The translations under genes were made by a program, and so were the position numbers. Shown piece after piece: positions 37,040-46,691 of a stretch of 64,000 nt of DNA; the stretch's first letter is position 1, and every line of letters begins with the position of its first letter. Source of the stretch: Bacteroidales bacterium UBA5287 (lineage in GTDB: Bacteria; Bacteroidota; Bacteroidia; Bacteroidales; Dysgonomonadaceae). Where the stretch lies: NCBI GenBank assembly GCA_002411345.1, contig DHSL01000065.1:1-64000 (forward strand), read 5' to 3'. The notes under the pieces were generated by a model that made no database searches, was not told where the DNA came from, and worked only from the letters and a program-made list of their open reading frames with translations.

Positions 37040-40000
37040 TTAAAAATTAAGATATAATTGGAAAGTAAAGGTCGTTGGAATTGGATAAGCACCTCCATTA
37101 TAAGTTGCTTGTTCCGGATCAAAGAATTTTACTTTATCTATAGTAAACAAATTATTTGCGACTAATTCCAAATCGACTGACGTTAATCCAAAAATTTTCA
37201 TCCAATCATATTCATCAAGTTTATATCTCATACTAAGTTCCTGAAAACGTAGATATGAACCATCACGTTTCCAGAAAGTAGATAATTGTGAATTATTGGA
37301 GTTATTTCCATAAGAAAGACGTGGAAATTCAGCATTTGGATTTTCCGTTGCTGTTGTTCCTGAATACCATGCAGGAGTCCAACGATTTGCAGGATTATTA
37401 GCTAATTTAATTACATTGCCCAATTCTCCGTTGTAAAAAGGTATCCATCCAGGAGCATTCAGACCAAAGTTATAAATATTCATTCCAGAACGATAATAAT
37501 CCACTTTTGCAGCGCCCCTAAATAAAATACCAACTGTGAATCTCTTGTATCTAAAATCACCACCCATACCATACATCACCCTTGGAACCTGATTTCCATA
37601 TGATAATGGAACTCTGTCATCATCATTGATACGACCATCACCATTTACATCGCGATATTTTATATCTCCAGGACGCACCTGACCGAAAGTACTCTGGTCA
37701 GGACTGGTTTCAATCTCTTCTCTATTTTTGAAAAGTCCTTCAGCTATATATCCACGAATAATTCCATATGGTTTTCCCGTCACACTTAAATAGTTATAAG
37801 GAAGATCGTTTTCTTCAAAATAATCAACAATATTTTCTGAAAATGTATAATTACCTCTAATAGTAAAATCCATATCCTTGCTTATTTCCTGGAAAAACTC
37901 TATGTTACCATCAGAACCGTAACTATGCATTGTTCCCACATTAGAGAAAGGTAGATTTACCAATCCAAGATAATCAGGTAAAGTCACCCTTCTTTGATAG
38001 ATATTTTCGCGGATATCTTTGAAGAAATCCATGGTAACCGACAATTTATCTTTGAATAACATAATATCAAAACCAAGGTTCGATTTCTTAGCAACCTCCC
38101 ATTTCAAATTATCTGCTCCAATTGTTCTTTCTGCAATACCTTGACCGCGATATCCCCAATATACAGAAGCATAATTATCAATAAGTGTAAGATACGGAAA
38201 TCTAGTTCCACCACTAATATTATCATTACCTGCTAATCCATACGATGCACGAATCTTAAGGAATTCAAGCCAAGGCAGGTTTTGCTTAGTCCAATCATAA
38301 GCTGTAGGTACCCAACCAACTGCAACAGAAGGAAATAAGCCAAAACGTTCTCCTTTTTTAAATTGAGTAGAGCCGGTGAAACCAAAGTTCGCATCAATAA
38401 AATATGTATCATTATAACCATATGAAGTACGACCTGAAAGGTTTTGACGACGTGCCGGAATAGCATCAATACCTAAATTATCAAACCAGTCACTATTTTG
38501 TACATCTTCCATATAGTAAAACAATAGTGCACCCAAATCATGTGAACCAAAAGAACGTTTCCAGTCAGCTTTTGTTTCCATATAATATTTGCGCCAACGA
38601 TCGGTGTTTCTCCAATAATTAACTGTTTGTTCACGAATACGTAATGATTTGATTAATTGACCTTTTGAGTCACGCCCCGAAGCACGATACATATTTGGCC
38701 ACATACGGCGACCCTCATTAAAATATATAATAACATCTGACATAACCTGTCCAGAAAGTGTTAATCCTTCAAAAACGCCACCAACTTGTTGAGATAATCT
38801 CAAAGTGACCATATTACGGTTTTCATTGTTCTGAGAATAACCCGTATAATTCAATACCGTATAAGGAGAAGACAAATCATAAGTTCCATAAGTAGGAAGA
38901 GTTCCATCTGAATACATTACCGGAAACATCAAAGGAGTAATCTGACGAACTGCAGCCCAAAGTGAATTGGTATTTTGTTGACCCGGCTGGGTTTGCTGAA
39001 TTATATTTCCATCCATTCCGAAATATAACTGTGTAGTTTTTGTCAGATTCATATCAATATTGGCACGATAAGTCAATTTATTATATGAAACAGGTTCTTT
39101 AAATTTTGAATCAGGCTGATTATAAGCAGCTCCTTCCTGTTGCATACCAATAGATAAAAAGTATTGCGCAAAGTTTCCTCCTCCACGTGCACTTACATAG
39201 TAATTTTGTTGCAAAGATGTTTTCTTCATAATTTCGTCAATCCAGTTGACATTTGGATACATTTCAGGATCAAGACCAGATTTAATTACATCCAAATCCA
39301 AACGAGTGTATAAATCAGGATCACCAGACATAGCTCTTGCTTCATTAGCCAATAAAGCATAATCATAAGATCCCAGATATTCCGGTAAACGCTTGAGTTG
39401 AGAAATCTTAGTAGTTAGACGTCCTGTAACATTCAATTTACCAGCCTGTCCTTTTTTAGTAGTAATCAAAACAACGCCATTAGCACCGCGAACACCATAA
39501 ACAGCTGTAGCTGCCGCATCTTTTAAAATTGCAAAACCTTGAATGTCATCAGGATCAACATCTTGAAGTCTACCTTCCATTCCATCAATCAGCACCAAAG
39601 CACCTGAACTAGCACCAAAAGTACCAATTCCACGAATCCAGAAGTTTGAAATATTACTTCCTGGTTCACCCGATAATTGTTGTGTGATTACACCTGCAAC
39701 ACGACCTCCTAACATATTATTTAATGAAGTAGCCGGAGTTTTTAGCTCGTCCACATCAACACTGGAAATTGCACCTACAATTGAAACTTTCTTTTGTGAA
39801 GATAAACCGGTTACAACCACCTCATCCAAAACTTTTGTATCTTCAACTAATACTATTTCAATATCGTTTTCGCTTACATTTCTTTTTATAGGTTTTTCAA
39901 CTGAAATCATACCAATCATTTGAAAAATGATAGTATCACCTTGAGCAGCTTTAATGGAAAAGTTTCCGTCTAAATCTGAAATTACACCTAAACCGGGAAC

Positions 40001-40147
40001 ACCTTTAATGAGCACAGAAACACTGGGCAGTGGAACTTTATCTGCATCAACTACGACTCCTGAAATAGTCAAATTCCTATTTTGACCGTAACTCATTATG
40101 GTGAACATACTTGTCATGAGTATGACCAAACAAACTATTTTTTTCAT
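37040..40147 (-). CDS. SusC/RagA TonB-dependent outer-membrane transporter
   Basis: The 1035-residue receptor has a signal peptide (about 1-21), a carboxypeptidase-D-like domain (about 26-105) and a TonB box region (VLDEVVVTG). A SusC-type plug carries the classic ILKDAAATAVYGVRGANGVVLITTKKG at about 203-230, and a large barrel ends in FTFQLYLNF. It imports glycan fragments through the outer membrane with the SusD partner encoded just downstream. The substrate is unknown. Confidence 0.95.
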   Translation of the reverse strand: MKKIVCLVILMTSMFTIMSYGQNRNLTISGVVVDADKVPLPSVSVLIKGVPGLGVISDLDGNFSIKAAQGDTIIFQMIGMISVEKPIKRNVSENDIEIVLVEDTKVLDEVVVTGLSSQKKVSIVGAISSVDVDELKTPATSLNNMLGGRVAGVITQQLSGEPGSNISNFWIRGIGTFGASSGALVLIDGMEGRLQDVDPDDIQGFAILKDAAATAVYGVRGANGVVLITTKKGQAGKLNVTGRLTTKISQLKRLPEYLGSYDYALLANEARAMSGDPDLYTRLDLDVIKSGLDPEMYPNVNWIDEIMKKTSLQQNYYVSARGGGNFAQYFLSIGMQQEGAAYNQPDSKFKEPVSYNKLTYRANIDMNLTKTTQLYFGMDGNIIQQTQPGQQNTNSLWAAVRQITPLMFPVMYSDGTLPTYGTYDLSSPYTVLNYTGYSQNNENRNMVTLRLSQQVGGVFEGLTLSGQVMSDVIIYFNEGRRMWPNMYRASGRDSKGQLIKSLRIREQTVNYWRNTDRWRKYYMETKADWKRSFGSHDLGALLFYYMEDVQNSDWFDNLGIDAIPARRQNLSGRTSYGYNDTYFIDANFGFTGSTQFKKGERFGLFPSVAVGWVPTAYDWTKQNLPWLEFLKIRASYGLAGNDNISGGTRFPYLTLIDNYASVYWGYRGQGIAERTIGADNLKWEVAKKSNLGFDIMLFKDKLSVTMDFFKDIRENIYQRRVTLPDYLGLVNLPFSNVGTMHSYGSDGNIEFFQEISKDMDFTIRGNYTFSENIVDYFEENDLPYNYLSVTGKPYGIIRGYIAEGLFKNREEIETSPDQSTFGQVRPGDIKYRDVNGDGRINDDDRVPLSYGNQVPRVMYGMGGDFRYKRFTVGILFRGAAKVDYYRSGMNIYNFGLNAPGWIPFYNGELGNVIKLANNPANRWTPAWYSGTTATENPNAEFPRLSYGNNSNNSQLSTFWKRDGSYLRFQELSMRYKLDEYDWMKIFGLTSVDLELVANNLFTIDKVKFFDPEQATYNGGAYPIPTTFTFQLYLNF

Positions 40148-40165
40148 ATGTATCGTTTAAAATTA

Positions 40166-41653
40166 TTATTGAATTGAAAGTTTACGGATTACATGGTTCC
40201 GTTTATCTGCTACGTAAACTTCAGAACCGTCAGCATTAACAGCTACTCCTGTTGGATAATTGAACATAGCAATTTCCGGACCTCCGTCACGAAATCCACG
40301 GTTACCAGGCAAACCAATTGCTGTACTAACTGTTGCTTTATCAGCAGGAACAGTCGTATCAATAACTCGGATACAATGATTTTGAGAATCAGCTATATAT
40401 AATTTTCCATCGGCAGTAAAACATATCTGTCTGGGTGCAAAGAATTTTGCATTTTGCAATAATCCATCTTCCCAGCCACTTCCTGTGATAGGACCTTCAG
40501 TAATAGCTCTTCCAGCATACATTTCTCCTTTAAATGTTGTAGGATCAGATACTGTATCAAGTGTAGCGATATTAACTCTGCTTATCAAATTATAATCTTC
40601 CTGACTTATATATAACATATCTGGCTCAGTAGAAGAGAAAGTTAAATAACAGTTACTTCCATTTTGACCTTTTGCATTAACCAAATCAGGAGTAACTTTG
40701 TTTAAAAGCAACTCTACTACACGAGTAGAAGGATTAAAACGTACAAGCTGTCCCTTCCACATAACTGTATAAACCATATGGTCATTGGTATTAACCACAA
40801 ATGAATACTTCCAGTTATCATTAATGATATCTTTGGTTGTTTCATCAGTAATCAACGAACGGCGACGGGGTGTATAATTCAAACTCTTGTGCATTGAATA
40901 AAAATATAATCCCCCATCTTCAGGTAAATAAACAGCTTCATTTCCGGCTTCGGCAGAAAAAGCCGGAGCATTCATAGCACCTGCTTCGTATTTTATAACA
41001 ATTAATTCTTCATTTTTTGTATCAGCCATAAGAATATTTCCATTCACACCAACTCCTTTATCAGTCCATGCACCTTGACCAAGACCAGCCCGAGGTTGTT
41101 GTCCTTCAGTTCCACGTTCTGATATGAAAATATTGTTTTCATCATCTAAACAAATAGTAAAAGGAGATGATAGAGTGGCAGAAGTAAAACTTCCTCCTAC
41201 TGTAGGAACACTATTGTTGTCATAATCAGGTTTTCCTACTACTGTAGTAACAGTTGTTTGTGTTTTGTAAAGGAAAATCTCAGAACCAATTCCCGAAACT
41301 AACTTATTGTTGTCTAATTTACGCTCAACAACGAGTTTCATTTCTCTTAAAAAAGTCAGTTTTGGTACAAATGCATATATCTTTGTACCACTTGAACTTA
41401 CCAAACCTGCTTCATGCTTCATGCCCAAAGTGTCCTGAAAATAGACTTTCATGCCGGTGGTATCCGAACCAAAATTTTCACCTTCAATGATAATTGGTTG
41501 TGCAATGCCACCTGAATCAGGATAAAATCCAGTCACTTTTATCGGCTTTGTTGGGTCGAACTCAACAAATGTCGTTTGGTCTTCTTTACACGAAGCAAAA
41601 AGACCAATTAAAAGAAGCAGCAAGGAGCCTAAAAAGATTTTTTTGTTTTTCAT
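40166..41653 (-). CDS. IPT/TIG and NHL-repeat lipoprotein, putative glycan-binding
   Basis: The 495-residue lipoprotein (lipobox FASC) has an N-terminal IPT/TIG immunoglobulin-like domain (about 35-125; ITGFYP-type start, IIEGENFGSDTTGMKVYF) and an NHL-type beta-propeller (about 140-495; repeats such as ICLDDENNIFIS, ICFTADGKLYIADSQNHCIRVID, VAVNADGSEVYVADKRNHVIRKL). The repeats recall carbohydrate-binding propellers linked to SusCD systems. It is the first gene of the operon, 18 bases before susC, where a SusE-like protein would usually be placed after susD. Confidence 0.85.
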   Translation of the reverse strand: MKNKKIFLGSLLLLLIGLFASCKEDQTTFVEFDPTKPIKVTGFYPDSGGIAQPIIIEGENFGSDTTGMKVYFQDTLGMKHEAGLVSSSGTKIYAFVPKLTFLREMKLVVERKLDNNKLVSGIGSEIFLYKTQTTVTTVVGKPDYDNNSVPTVGGSFTSATLSSPFTICLDDENNIFISERGTEGQQPRAGLGQGAWTDKGVGVNGNILMADTKNEELIVIKYEAGAMNAPAFSAEAGNEAVYLPEDGGLYFYSMHKSLNYTPRRRSLITDETTKDIINDNWKYSFVVNTNDHMVYTVMWKGQLVRFNPSTRVVELLLNKVTPDLVNAKGQNGSNCYLTFSSTEPDMLYISQEDYNLISRVNIATLDTVSDPTTFKGEMYAGRAITEGPITGSGWEDGLLQNAKFFAPRQICFTADGKLYIADSQNHCIRVIDTTVPADKATVSTAIGLPGNRGFRDGGPEIAMFNYPTGVAVNADGSEVYVADKRNHVIRKLSIQ

Positions 41654-42191
41654 TCTCTTCTTTGTATTTAAATTAATTAATTCATTTTTTCACGATTGTC
41701 TTTTAAGTACGATTTTTGTTTTTATTAATACAGGATCATTTCATATTTAAGTTTTTAAAAATATATTTTCATTCATTAAAATAATTAAAAACCATTTTTT
41801 ATATACTTGCGTTCAAAAAACATTAAGTAATTTGTTTTCATTAACGTTTTATAATGTATTAAAACCAAACAAATCTATAAAAAAATTATTTGAAAATAAA
41901 GTTCATCCTTTGTTACGGTTGTATAAACCGATCATTTTTCACTTCTTATCTTAGAATCAATTACTCATGAATTAACTTAATGTTATTGACAATTGCAAAT
42001 AAATGAAATAAAATTCATTTTCTATTTAAGTACAATGTTATTTAATGTTAATCATATTTGTTAAAGATTAACCAATTCGTGTAAGTATCACATTTATAGA
42101 GTTTAATGTTTTTTAGTGTTTTTATGATATATATTTATAATAAAGTTTCTATTAAATAAATTATCACAACATCTAATCAAATAAAAATAAA
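41654..42191 (-). other. AT-rich intergenic region upstream of the utilisation locus
   Basis: The 538 bases must contain the promoter of the TIG/SusC/SusD operon, but no TTTG/TAnnTTTG pair stands out on the minus strand. An inverted repeat CGGTT-gtata-AACCG lies at 41916-41930 and could be an operator. No open frame resembles a gene. Confidence 0.5.
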
Positions 42192-44195
42192 TTATAATTC
42201 AATAGACAATAAATCTCCATCATCTATTGATTTTTTTAAGACTATCTTATCTTTTATTGATATAGTTACTAATATTTTATTGTTTTTTATTCTTTCTACT
42301 TCCACATCAAAACAGGTATTAAAAGCCATAACTCTTCTAAGGGTCATCTCATTCCAATCTTTAGGAAGACGAGGAGAAATCGAGAAGGAATTTAGTCCGG
42401 TCGGTCTAATTCCAAAAACTCCTTCAGTAATAATACGCCCATATAACCCACTTTCAGCAGAAAGATGTCGCTGACTCCCTTCAGGCCATGCTTCAATAGC
42501 ATATGGAACATGATCGCCCAATAATCGGGTTGTAGAATAATCATCTAAATAGCTGATAGCTTGTTCTGTCGCTCCTGCAATAAAAGCTCCACGCAACGCA
42601 TATAGCGTAGAACGATCCCAAAAAGTTGAACTTCCTGCTTGTGTTAACAATCCATCTTTTGTCCACAGACGTGGAGAAAAAAGTGCTCCTAACGTACCTT
42701 CTGTTCTTTCTTTTATACCAACTGTTAATGGCATGCAAATCCAGGATCTTAAAATATCATTTCCTTTATAATATTGATATGTTTCAAATCCTTCTACATT
42801 TGCACCAAAGTAATTTTCTATATTTTTACGTAATTTCTCAGCTTGATTACGATATTCTTTACTTTTGTTAGATGGACCACCAATTTCCTGATTTAAATAT
42901 GCAGACGATATAAGGGCGTCATAATATAAAGATGACGTGCATAAATTGGCTTCTCCAGACTCAAATCGATTTTCTAATTCATCTGTATCGGATTTAACAA
43001 CACCAAATTCATTCAAATTGCGACGACAATATTCCAAACACCAATCAATTAAAGTAGTTAATTCTATTGCGTCAGATCTACTGCCTCTTGCCAAGGCATA
43101 GCGGGCAGCACCATATGCAATCATCGCTGCATCTCCTCTATCACCGGCTCCATTCCAAATATCAAGACCTTCAGCAATTATTGAACTTGGTATTGGCTTC
43201 CACTCATCATTCATATAGTTTGCAAAAAGCCTAAATGAATTAAGTGCAGATTTATTACCATAATCATAACCGGTAAAAGGAAAATAGGGATTGATATATT
43301 CAGCCTGATCGTTTGCCCAGATTGCAGAATAATACGACTCACCTCCAGGACCATGCATTGGCCCATTTTTAGTTTCATAAATACTTTCAAGCGCTCGAAT
43401 TTTCGAAAAGGCAAACATAGTATTTATTATCTCATTAGGACTTTCAAGAATCAAATTGTTCATCCATGAATTAATCAACGTTTCTCTGTTGTTCATTTCT
43501 CGCTGCCCATCAACAATCATAAATGATTCGTTGTTTTTACGACCGGTTGTATATGCAAAAAAACTAATTACTTCACCTGGCTTTAGAACAAAACTGCCGG
43601 ATTTGTCTGTATACATTTCAATAATGTAGCTGCCATCAACTCCTTTTACAGGATCTGTAGTAATAACGGAGTTGGTTTCAGGTAACTCCAACATCATTTC
43701 TTTTTCACTAATATTTTCCATTTGGTATTTTTCCAAAAGCACAGGCAGTTCTGTTGAAGGAAAATAAGTTCTCTTAATGTTGATATTACCTGATGTTGTT
43801 TTGAAATCGCTATCAATATTCAACATACCTTTTAAAAAAATACGCTTAACTTTTTCATTAGTTAGCGAATAACCATTTACAGTAATTAGATCTAATATAT
43901 TCCAGTCAGATCGGCGCATTAAACTAGCATGAGTGTTGTTTGGTATAGTTCTTAATAATGGAAATACCAGACTTTTATTAATTGTAAAAGTCCCCTCTTT
44001 AGTTATACCATATCGCAATACAACTGAAATCTGCTTTCCACTCATTTCAATGTGGTCCGAATGAACATCACCACCCTTAACATTCCATGTGATTCCTCTA
44101 TCACTGTCAATAGTCCAACGATTCTGGGTATAAACAGAATTTGATGAGAAGATAAAAAAGGATATAAATGTTATTATCAAAGAATTTTTGTACAT
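42192..44195 (-). CDS. Exported six-hairpin glycosidase-fold protein
   Basis: I start at ATG 44195 (667 residues), which gives a clean signal peptide (MYKNSLIITFISFFIFSSNSVYTQ). A 15-residue extension upstream is possible but overlaps the region after the promoter. The N-terminal half is a beta sandwich. The second half is an (alpha/alpha)6 barrel with GPMHGPGGESYYSAIWANDQAEY, GSSTFWDRSTLYALRGAF and AIEAWPEGSQRHLSAESGLYGRIITEGVFGI. The C-terminal FSISPRLPKDWNEMTL is typical of GH65/78/95-like enzymes. The probable catalytic Asp/Glu are in ANDQAEY and EAWPEG. Family and substrate are not assigned. Confidence 0.75.
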   Translation of the reverse strand: MYKNSLIITFISFFIFSSNSVYTQNRWTIDSDRGITWNVKGGDVHSDHIEMSGKQISVVLRYGITKEGTFTINKSLVFPLLRTIPNNTHASLMRRSDWNILDLITVNGYSLTNEKVKRIFLKGMLNIDSDFKTTSGNINIKRTYFPSTELPVLLEKYQMENISEKEMMLELPETNSVITTDPVKGVDGSYIIEMYTDKSGSFVLKPGEVISFFAYTTGRKNNESFMIVDGQREMNNRETLINSWMNNLILESPNEIINTMFAFSKIRALESIYETKNGPMHGPGGESYYSAIWANDQAEYINPYFPFTGYDYGNKSALNSFRLFANYMNDEWKPIPSSIIAEGLDIWNGAGDRGDAAMIAYGAARYALARGSRSDAIELTTLIDWCLEYCRRNLNEFGVVKSDTDELENRFESGEANLCTSSLYYDALISSAYLNQEIGGPSNKSKEYRNQAEKLRKNIENYFGANVEGFETYQYYKGNDILRSWICMPLTVGIKERTEGTLGALFSPRLWTKDGLLTQAGSSTFWDRSTLYALRGAFIAGATEQAISYLDDYSTTRLLGDHVPYAIEAWPEGSQRHLSAESGLYGRIITEGVFGIRPTGLNSFSISPRLPKDWNEMTLRRVMAFNTCFDVEVERIKNNKILVTISIKDKIVLKKSIDDGDLLSIEL

Positions 44196-44217
44196 GTTAT
44201 TTAATTTAAGATTAATA

Positions 44218-44249
44218 CAAATATAATAATTTATATTCAATAAAGCAAA
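44218..44249 (-). promoter_or_regulatory. Promoter of the six-hairpin glycosidase gene
   Basis: On the minus strand TTTG (44249-44246) is followed after 20 bases by TATATTTG (44225-44218), a full consensus match 22 bases before the ATG at 44195. It supports the shorter protein start. Confidence 0.7.
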
Positions 44250-44298
44250 TTATCAATCTATTTTTATCTAATTATTTATTCGATCATATTGCTGATTA

Positions 44299-45666
44299 TC
44301 AGATACCTGCAAATTTTAAACCATTCAACTTATTCCAATCTCCACGAGTGAAATCTGGTATCCTTACAGGAGCACCTCCAGATGATGTGGAAATTTCAGT
44401 TAACTCAAATAAACAAGACCATTCAGCAGTGTCATATACATCTATATCAAGTGGTAAACCATTTCTTAGACAATAAATTAATCGATAATCCATTATAAAA
44501 TCCATACCTCCGTGACCTCCAACTTTCTTTGCATACTCTCCAATCTCCTTAATAAATGGATGTTCGTATTGCTTTAAACATTTATTAAACTCTTCTTCCG
44601 AAAGAAATTCATGTGGTTTAGGTTCCAATGCAATTTTTGAATCAGGATATTTCTGAGCAAAACCCTTTGTCCCGCTCAAAGTATGTAAACGACTATAAGG
44701 TCTGGGACTTGTAACATCATGTTGAACCATAATTGTTTTACCTTTTTGAGTTTTTATTATGGTTGTGTTCATATCACCCAGCTTATAAGTTTTCTGTGAC
44801 TCATTTGAATTTTCTCCAAATGTGTCTTTTAAATAATTAGTTATTCCAAATTGATTTGAAGAAACAGAAACTAAATAATTCATTTTATCCCCTCTATGAA
44901 TGTTCATAGCTTGACAAATGGGACCAAATCCATGAGTGGGATATGGATTACCGGAATAATCTTCATAATATTTGATACGCCAACCGTTTGATTTTAATTG
45001 TGTCCTCAAATCATGAATATAGGCTCCTTCACCATGAACAATTTCACCAAAAACGTCCTGCTGAGCCATATTTAACGTATTAAGCTCAAAAAAATCGTAA
45101 CAACAATTTTCTAATATCATACAATGACGTCTTGTCTTTTCTGCAGTATTTACTAACTGCCAGCATTCATCAACTGATGTGGCAGCGGGAACTTCTATGG
45201 CTACATGTTTCCCCTTTTCCATTGCATAAACAGCCATCGGAGTATGTGTTCCCCAATCTGTACATATATATATGAGGTCAATATCTTCTCGCTCACATAC
45301 TTGCTTCCACGCTTCTTCTCCCACATATTCGGCAGCTGGTGCTATACCCTTTTTTTTAAGTACATCCTGCGAACTTTTGACACGAGATTCAACCAAATCA
45401 CATAATGCAACAATTTCAACTCCTTCCATAAAAGTATAACGTTGAACAGCTGCACTTCCTCTATTGCCAACTCCAATAAAACCAATTCTCACAGTTGGGA
45501 TTGGAGCGACTGCCAATTGTAAAACATTTTTTTGTCCGATAGGACGTACATTCTCATATTGAATATGAGAAGCAATATTCGATTGGGATTTATTTTGCTT
45601 TGAAGCACATGAACCCAAAAATAAGAAAACTAAAACAATTAAATAACTTAAAATTATCCTTTTCAT
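44299..45666 (-). CDS. GH109-like Gfo/Idh/MocA NAD-dependent lipoprotein
   Basis: The 455-residue lipoprotein (lipobox LGSC) has a Rossmann NAD-binding domain from about residue 60 (VRIGFIGVGNRGSAAVQRY) and the Gfo/Idh/MocA catalytic domain. The stretches CTDWGTHTPMAVYAMEKGKHVAIEVPAA, ENCCYDFFELNTL, HGEGAYIHDLR, YPTHGFGPICQAMNIHRGD and GGHGGMDFIMDYRL are those of GH109 alpha-N-acetylgalactosaminidases. That family cleaves by transient NAD-dependent oxidation at C3. The exact substrate may differ from GalNAc. It is divergent from a DUF1080 lipoprotein gene 160 bases away. Confidence 0.85.
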   Translation of the reverse strand: MKRIILSYLIVLVFLFLGSCASKQNKSQSNIASHIQYENVRPIGQKNVLQLAVAPIPTVRIGFIGVGNRGSAAVQRYTFMEGVEIVALCDLVESRVKSSQDVLKKKGIAPAAEYVGEEAWKQVCEREDIDLIYICTDWGTHTPMAVYAMEKGKHVAIEVPAATSVDECWQLVNTAEKTRRHCMILENCCYDFFELNTLNMAQQDVFGEIVHGEGAYIHDLRTQLKSNGWRIKYYEDYSGNPYPTHGFGPICQAMNIHRGDKMNYLVSVSSNQFGITNYLKDTFGENSNESQKTYKLGDMNTTIIKTQKGKTIMVQHDVTSPRPYSRLHTLSGTKGFAQKYPDSKIALEPKPHEFLSEEEFNKCLKQYEHPFIKEIGEYAKKVGGHGGMDFIMDYRLIYCLRNGLPLDIDVYDTAEWSCLFELTEISTSSGGAPVRIPDFTRGDWNKLNGLKFAGI

Positions 45667-45785
45667 TATATTAAAATTAAATCGTAATTATTCAAAATAT
45701 CACGATATGAATGGCGTATTAAATCAATTCGACAAATATAAACACTAATATTGTTCAAATCACAGTTTTATGAAAGAAATTACAT

Positions 45786-45793
45786 TATATTTG
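45786..45793 (+). promoter_or_regulatory. Promoter -7 box of the DUF1080 gene
   Basis: TATATTTG fits TAnnTTTG, 33 bases before the ATG. A mirror-image box on the minus strand (45740-45733, also TATATTTG) would serve the divergent GH109-like gene. Confidence 0.55.
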
Positions 45794-45826
45794 AACTATA
45801 TTGATAAAATAAATTAATTAGATAAT

Positions 45827-46621
45827 ATGAAACAACTTAAATTATTTTCATTCCTATTTCTGATTGCTACTCTTTTACTAAGTTGTAATCAAAACAAAAG
45901 TCAATCTTCTGATGAATGGATCCAATTATTTAATGGTAAAGATCTAACAAATTGGACTGTAAAAATTAACGGATACGACGTAAACGATAATTTCGGAAAT
46001 ACATTCCGGGTTGAAGATGGCATGATCAAAGTTCGATATGAAGCTTATGACTCACTGAACAACCGCTTTGGCCATCTTTTCTATAATGAACCGTTTTCTA
46101 ATTATATCCTTCGTGTTGAATATCGCATTGTTGGAGATCAATGTCCTGGAGCTCCGGGATGGGCTTACAAAAACAGTGGAATAATGATTCATGGACAAAC
46201 ACCTGAATCGATGGATAAAAATCAAGAGTTCCCTGCTTCAATAGAGGTTCAACTTCTTGGAAGCGACTCGCTTGTTCAACGCTCAAACATGAATCTATGT
46301 ACTCCTGGAACTAACTTTGTAATGGATGGTCAATTAATTCTTGATCATTGTACAAACTCAAATTCAGAACCTGTTTATGGTGAGGACTGGCATGTCGCAG
46401 AAGTTGTAGTTCGTGGAAATGAAGTAATACACCATATTTTTGAAGGTGATACACTAATGACATATAATCAACCTCAATTGGACGATCGTGAAGCAAATTA
46501 TGAAAAATTAGCAGCCCTCAACGGCAATACAAAAATGTTAAGCAAGGGAACAATATCTTTACAAAGCGAAGGACATCCAATAGATTTTAGAAAAGTAGAA
46601 ATAAAAATCATTAAAGATTAA
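45827..46621 (+). CDS. DUF1080 lipoprotein, putative 3-keto-glycoside hydrolase
   Basis: The 264-residue lipoprotein (lipobox LLSC, Cys near 20) has a concanavalin-like DUF1080 domain (about 30-262; WIQLFNGKDLTNWTVKINGYDVNDN, EYRIVGDQ, YKNSGIMIHGQ, SIEVQLLG, HVAEVVVRGNEVIHHIFEGD). Some DUF1080 members hydrolyse 3-keto glycosides; others only bind glycans. It is transcribed divergently from a GH109-like oxidoreductase, the kind of enzyme that makes 3-keto sugars. This supports the hydrolase idea but does not prove it. A terminator follows. Confidence 0.83.
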   Translation: MKQLKLFSFLFLIATLLLSCNQNKSQSSDEWIQLFNGKDLTNWTVKINGYDVNDNFGNTFRVEDGMIKVRYEAYDSLNNRFGHLFYNEPFSNYILRVEYRIVGDQCPGAPGWAYKNSGIMIHGQTPESMDKNQEFPASIEVQLLGSDSLVQRSNMNLCTPGTNFVMDGQLILDHCTNSNSEPVYGEDWHVAEVVVRGNEVIHHIFEGDTLMTYNQPQLDDREANYEKLAALNGNTKMLSKGTISLQSEGHPIDFRKVEIKIIKD

Positions 46622-46644
46622 AAGACTAAATAAGATAAAATAAA

Positions 46645-46673
46645 AAAATCCCACTTACAAAAAGTGGGATTTT
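46645..46673 (+). terminator. Bidirectional terminator between DUF1080 gene and pckA
   Basis: AAAATCCCACTT and AAGTGGGATTTT form a perfect 12-bp stem with a five-base loop, with A-run before and T-rich sequence after. It works for both convergent genes. Confidence 0.88.
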
Positions 46674-46691
46674 ATATTTAATAAAACTTTA

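Noticed and set aside
28178..46644. Integrative element inserted in the tRNA-Arg gene
   Set aside because: No integrase, no duplicated tRNA 3' end and no mobilisation genes were seen in the window.
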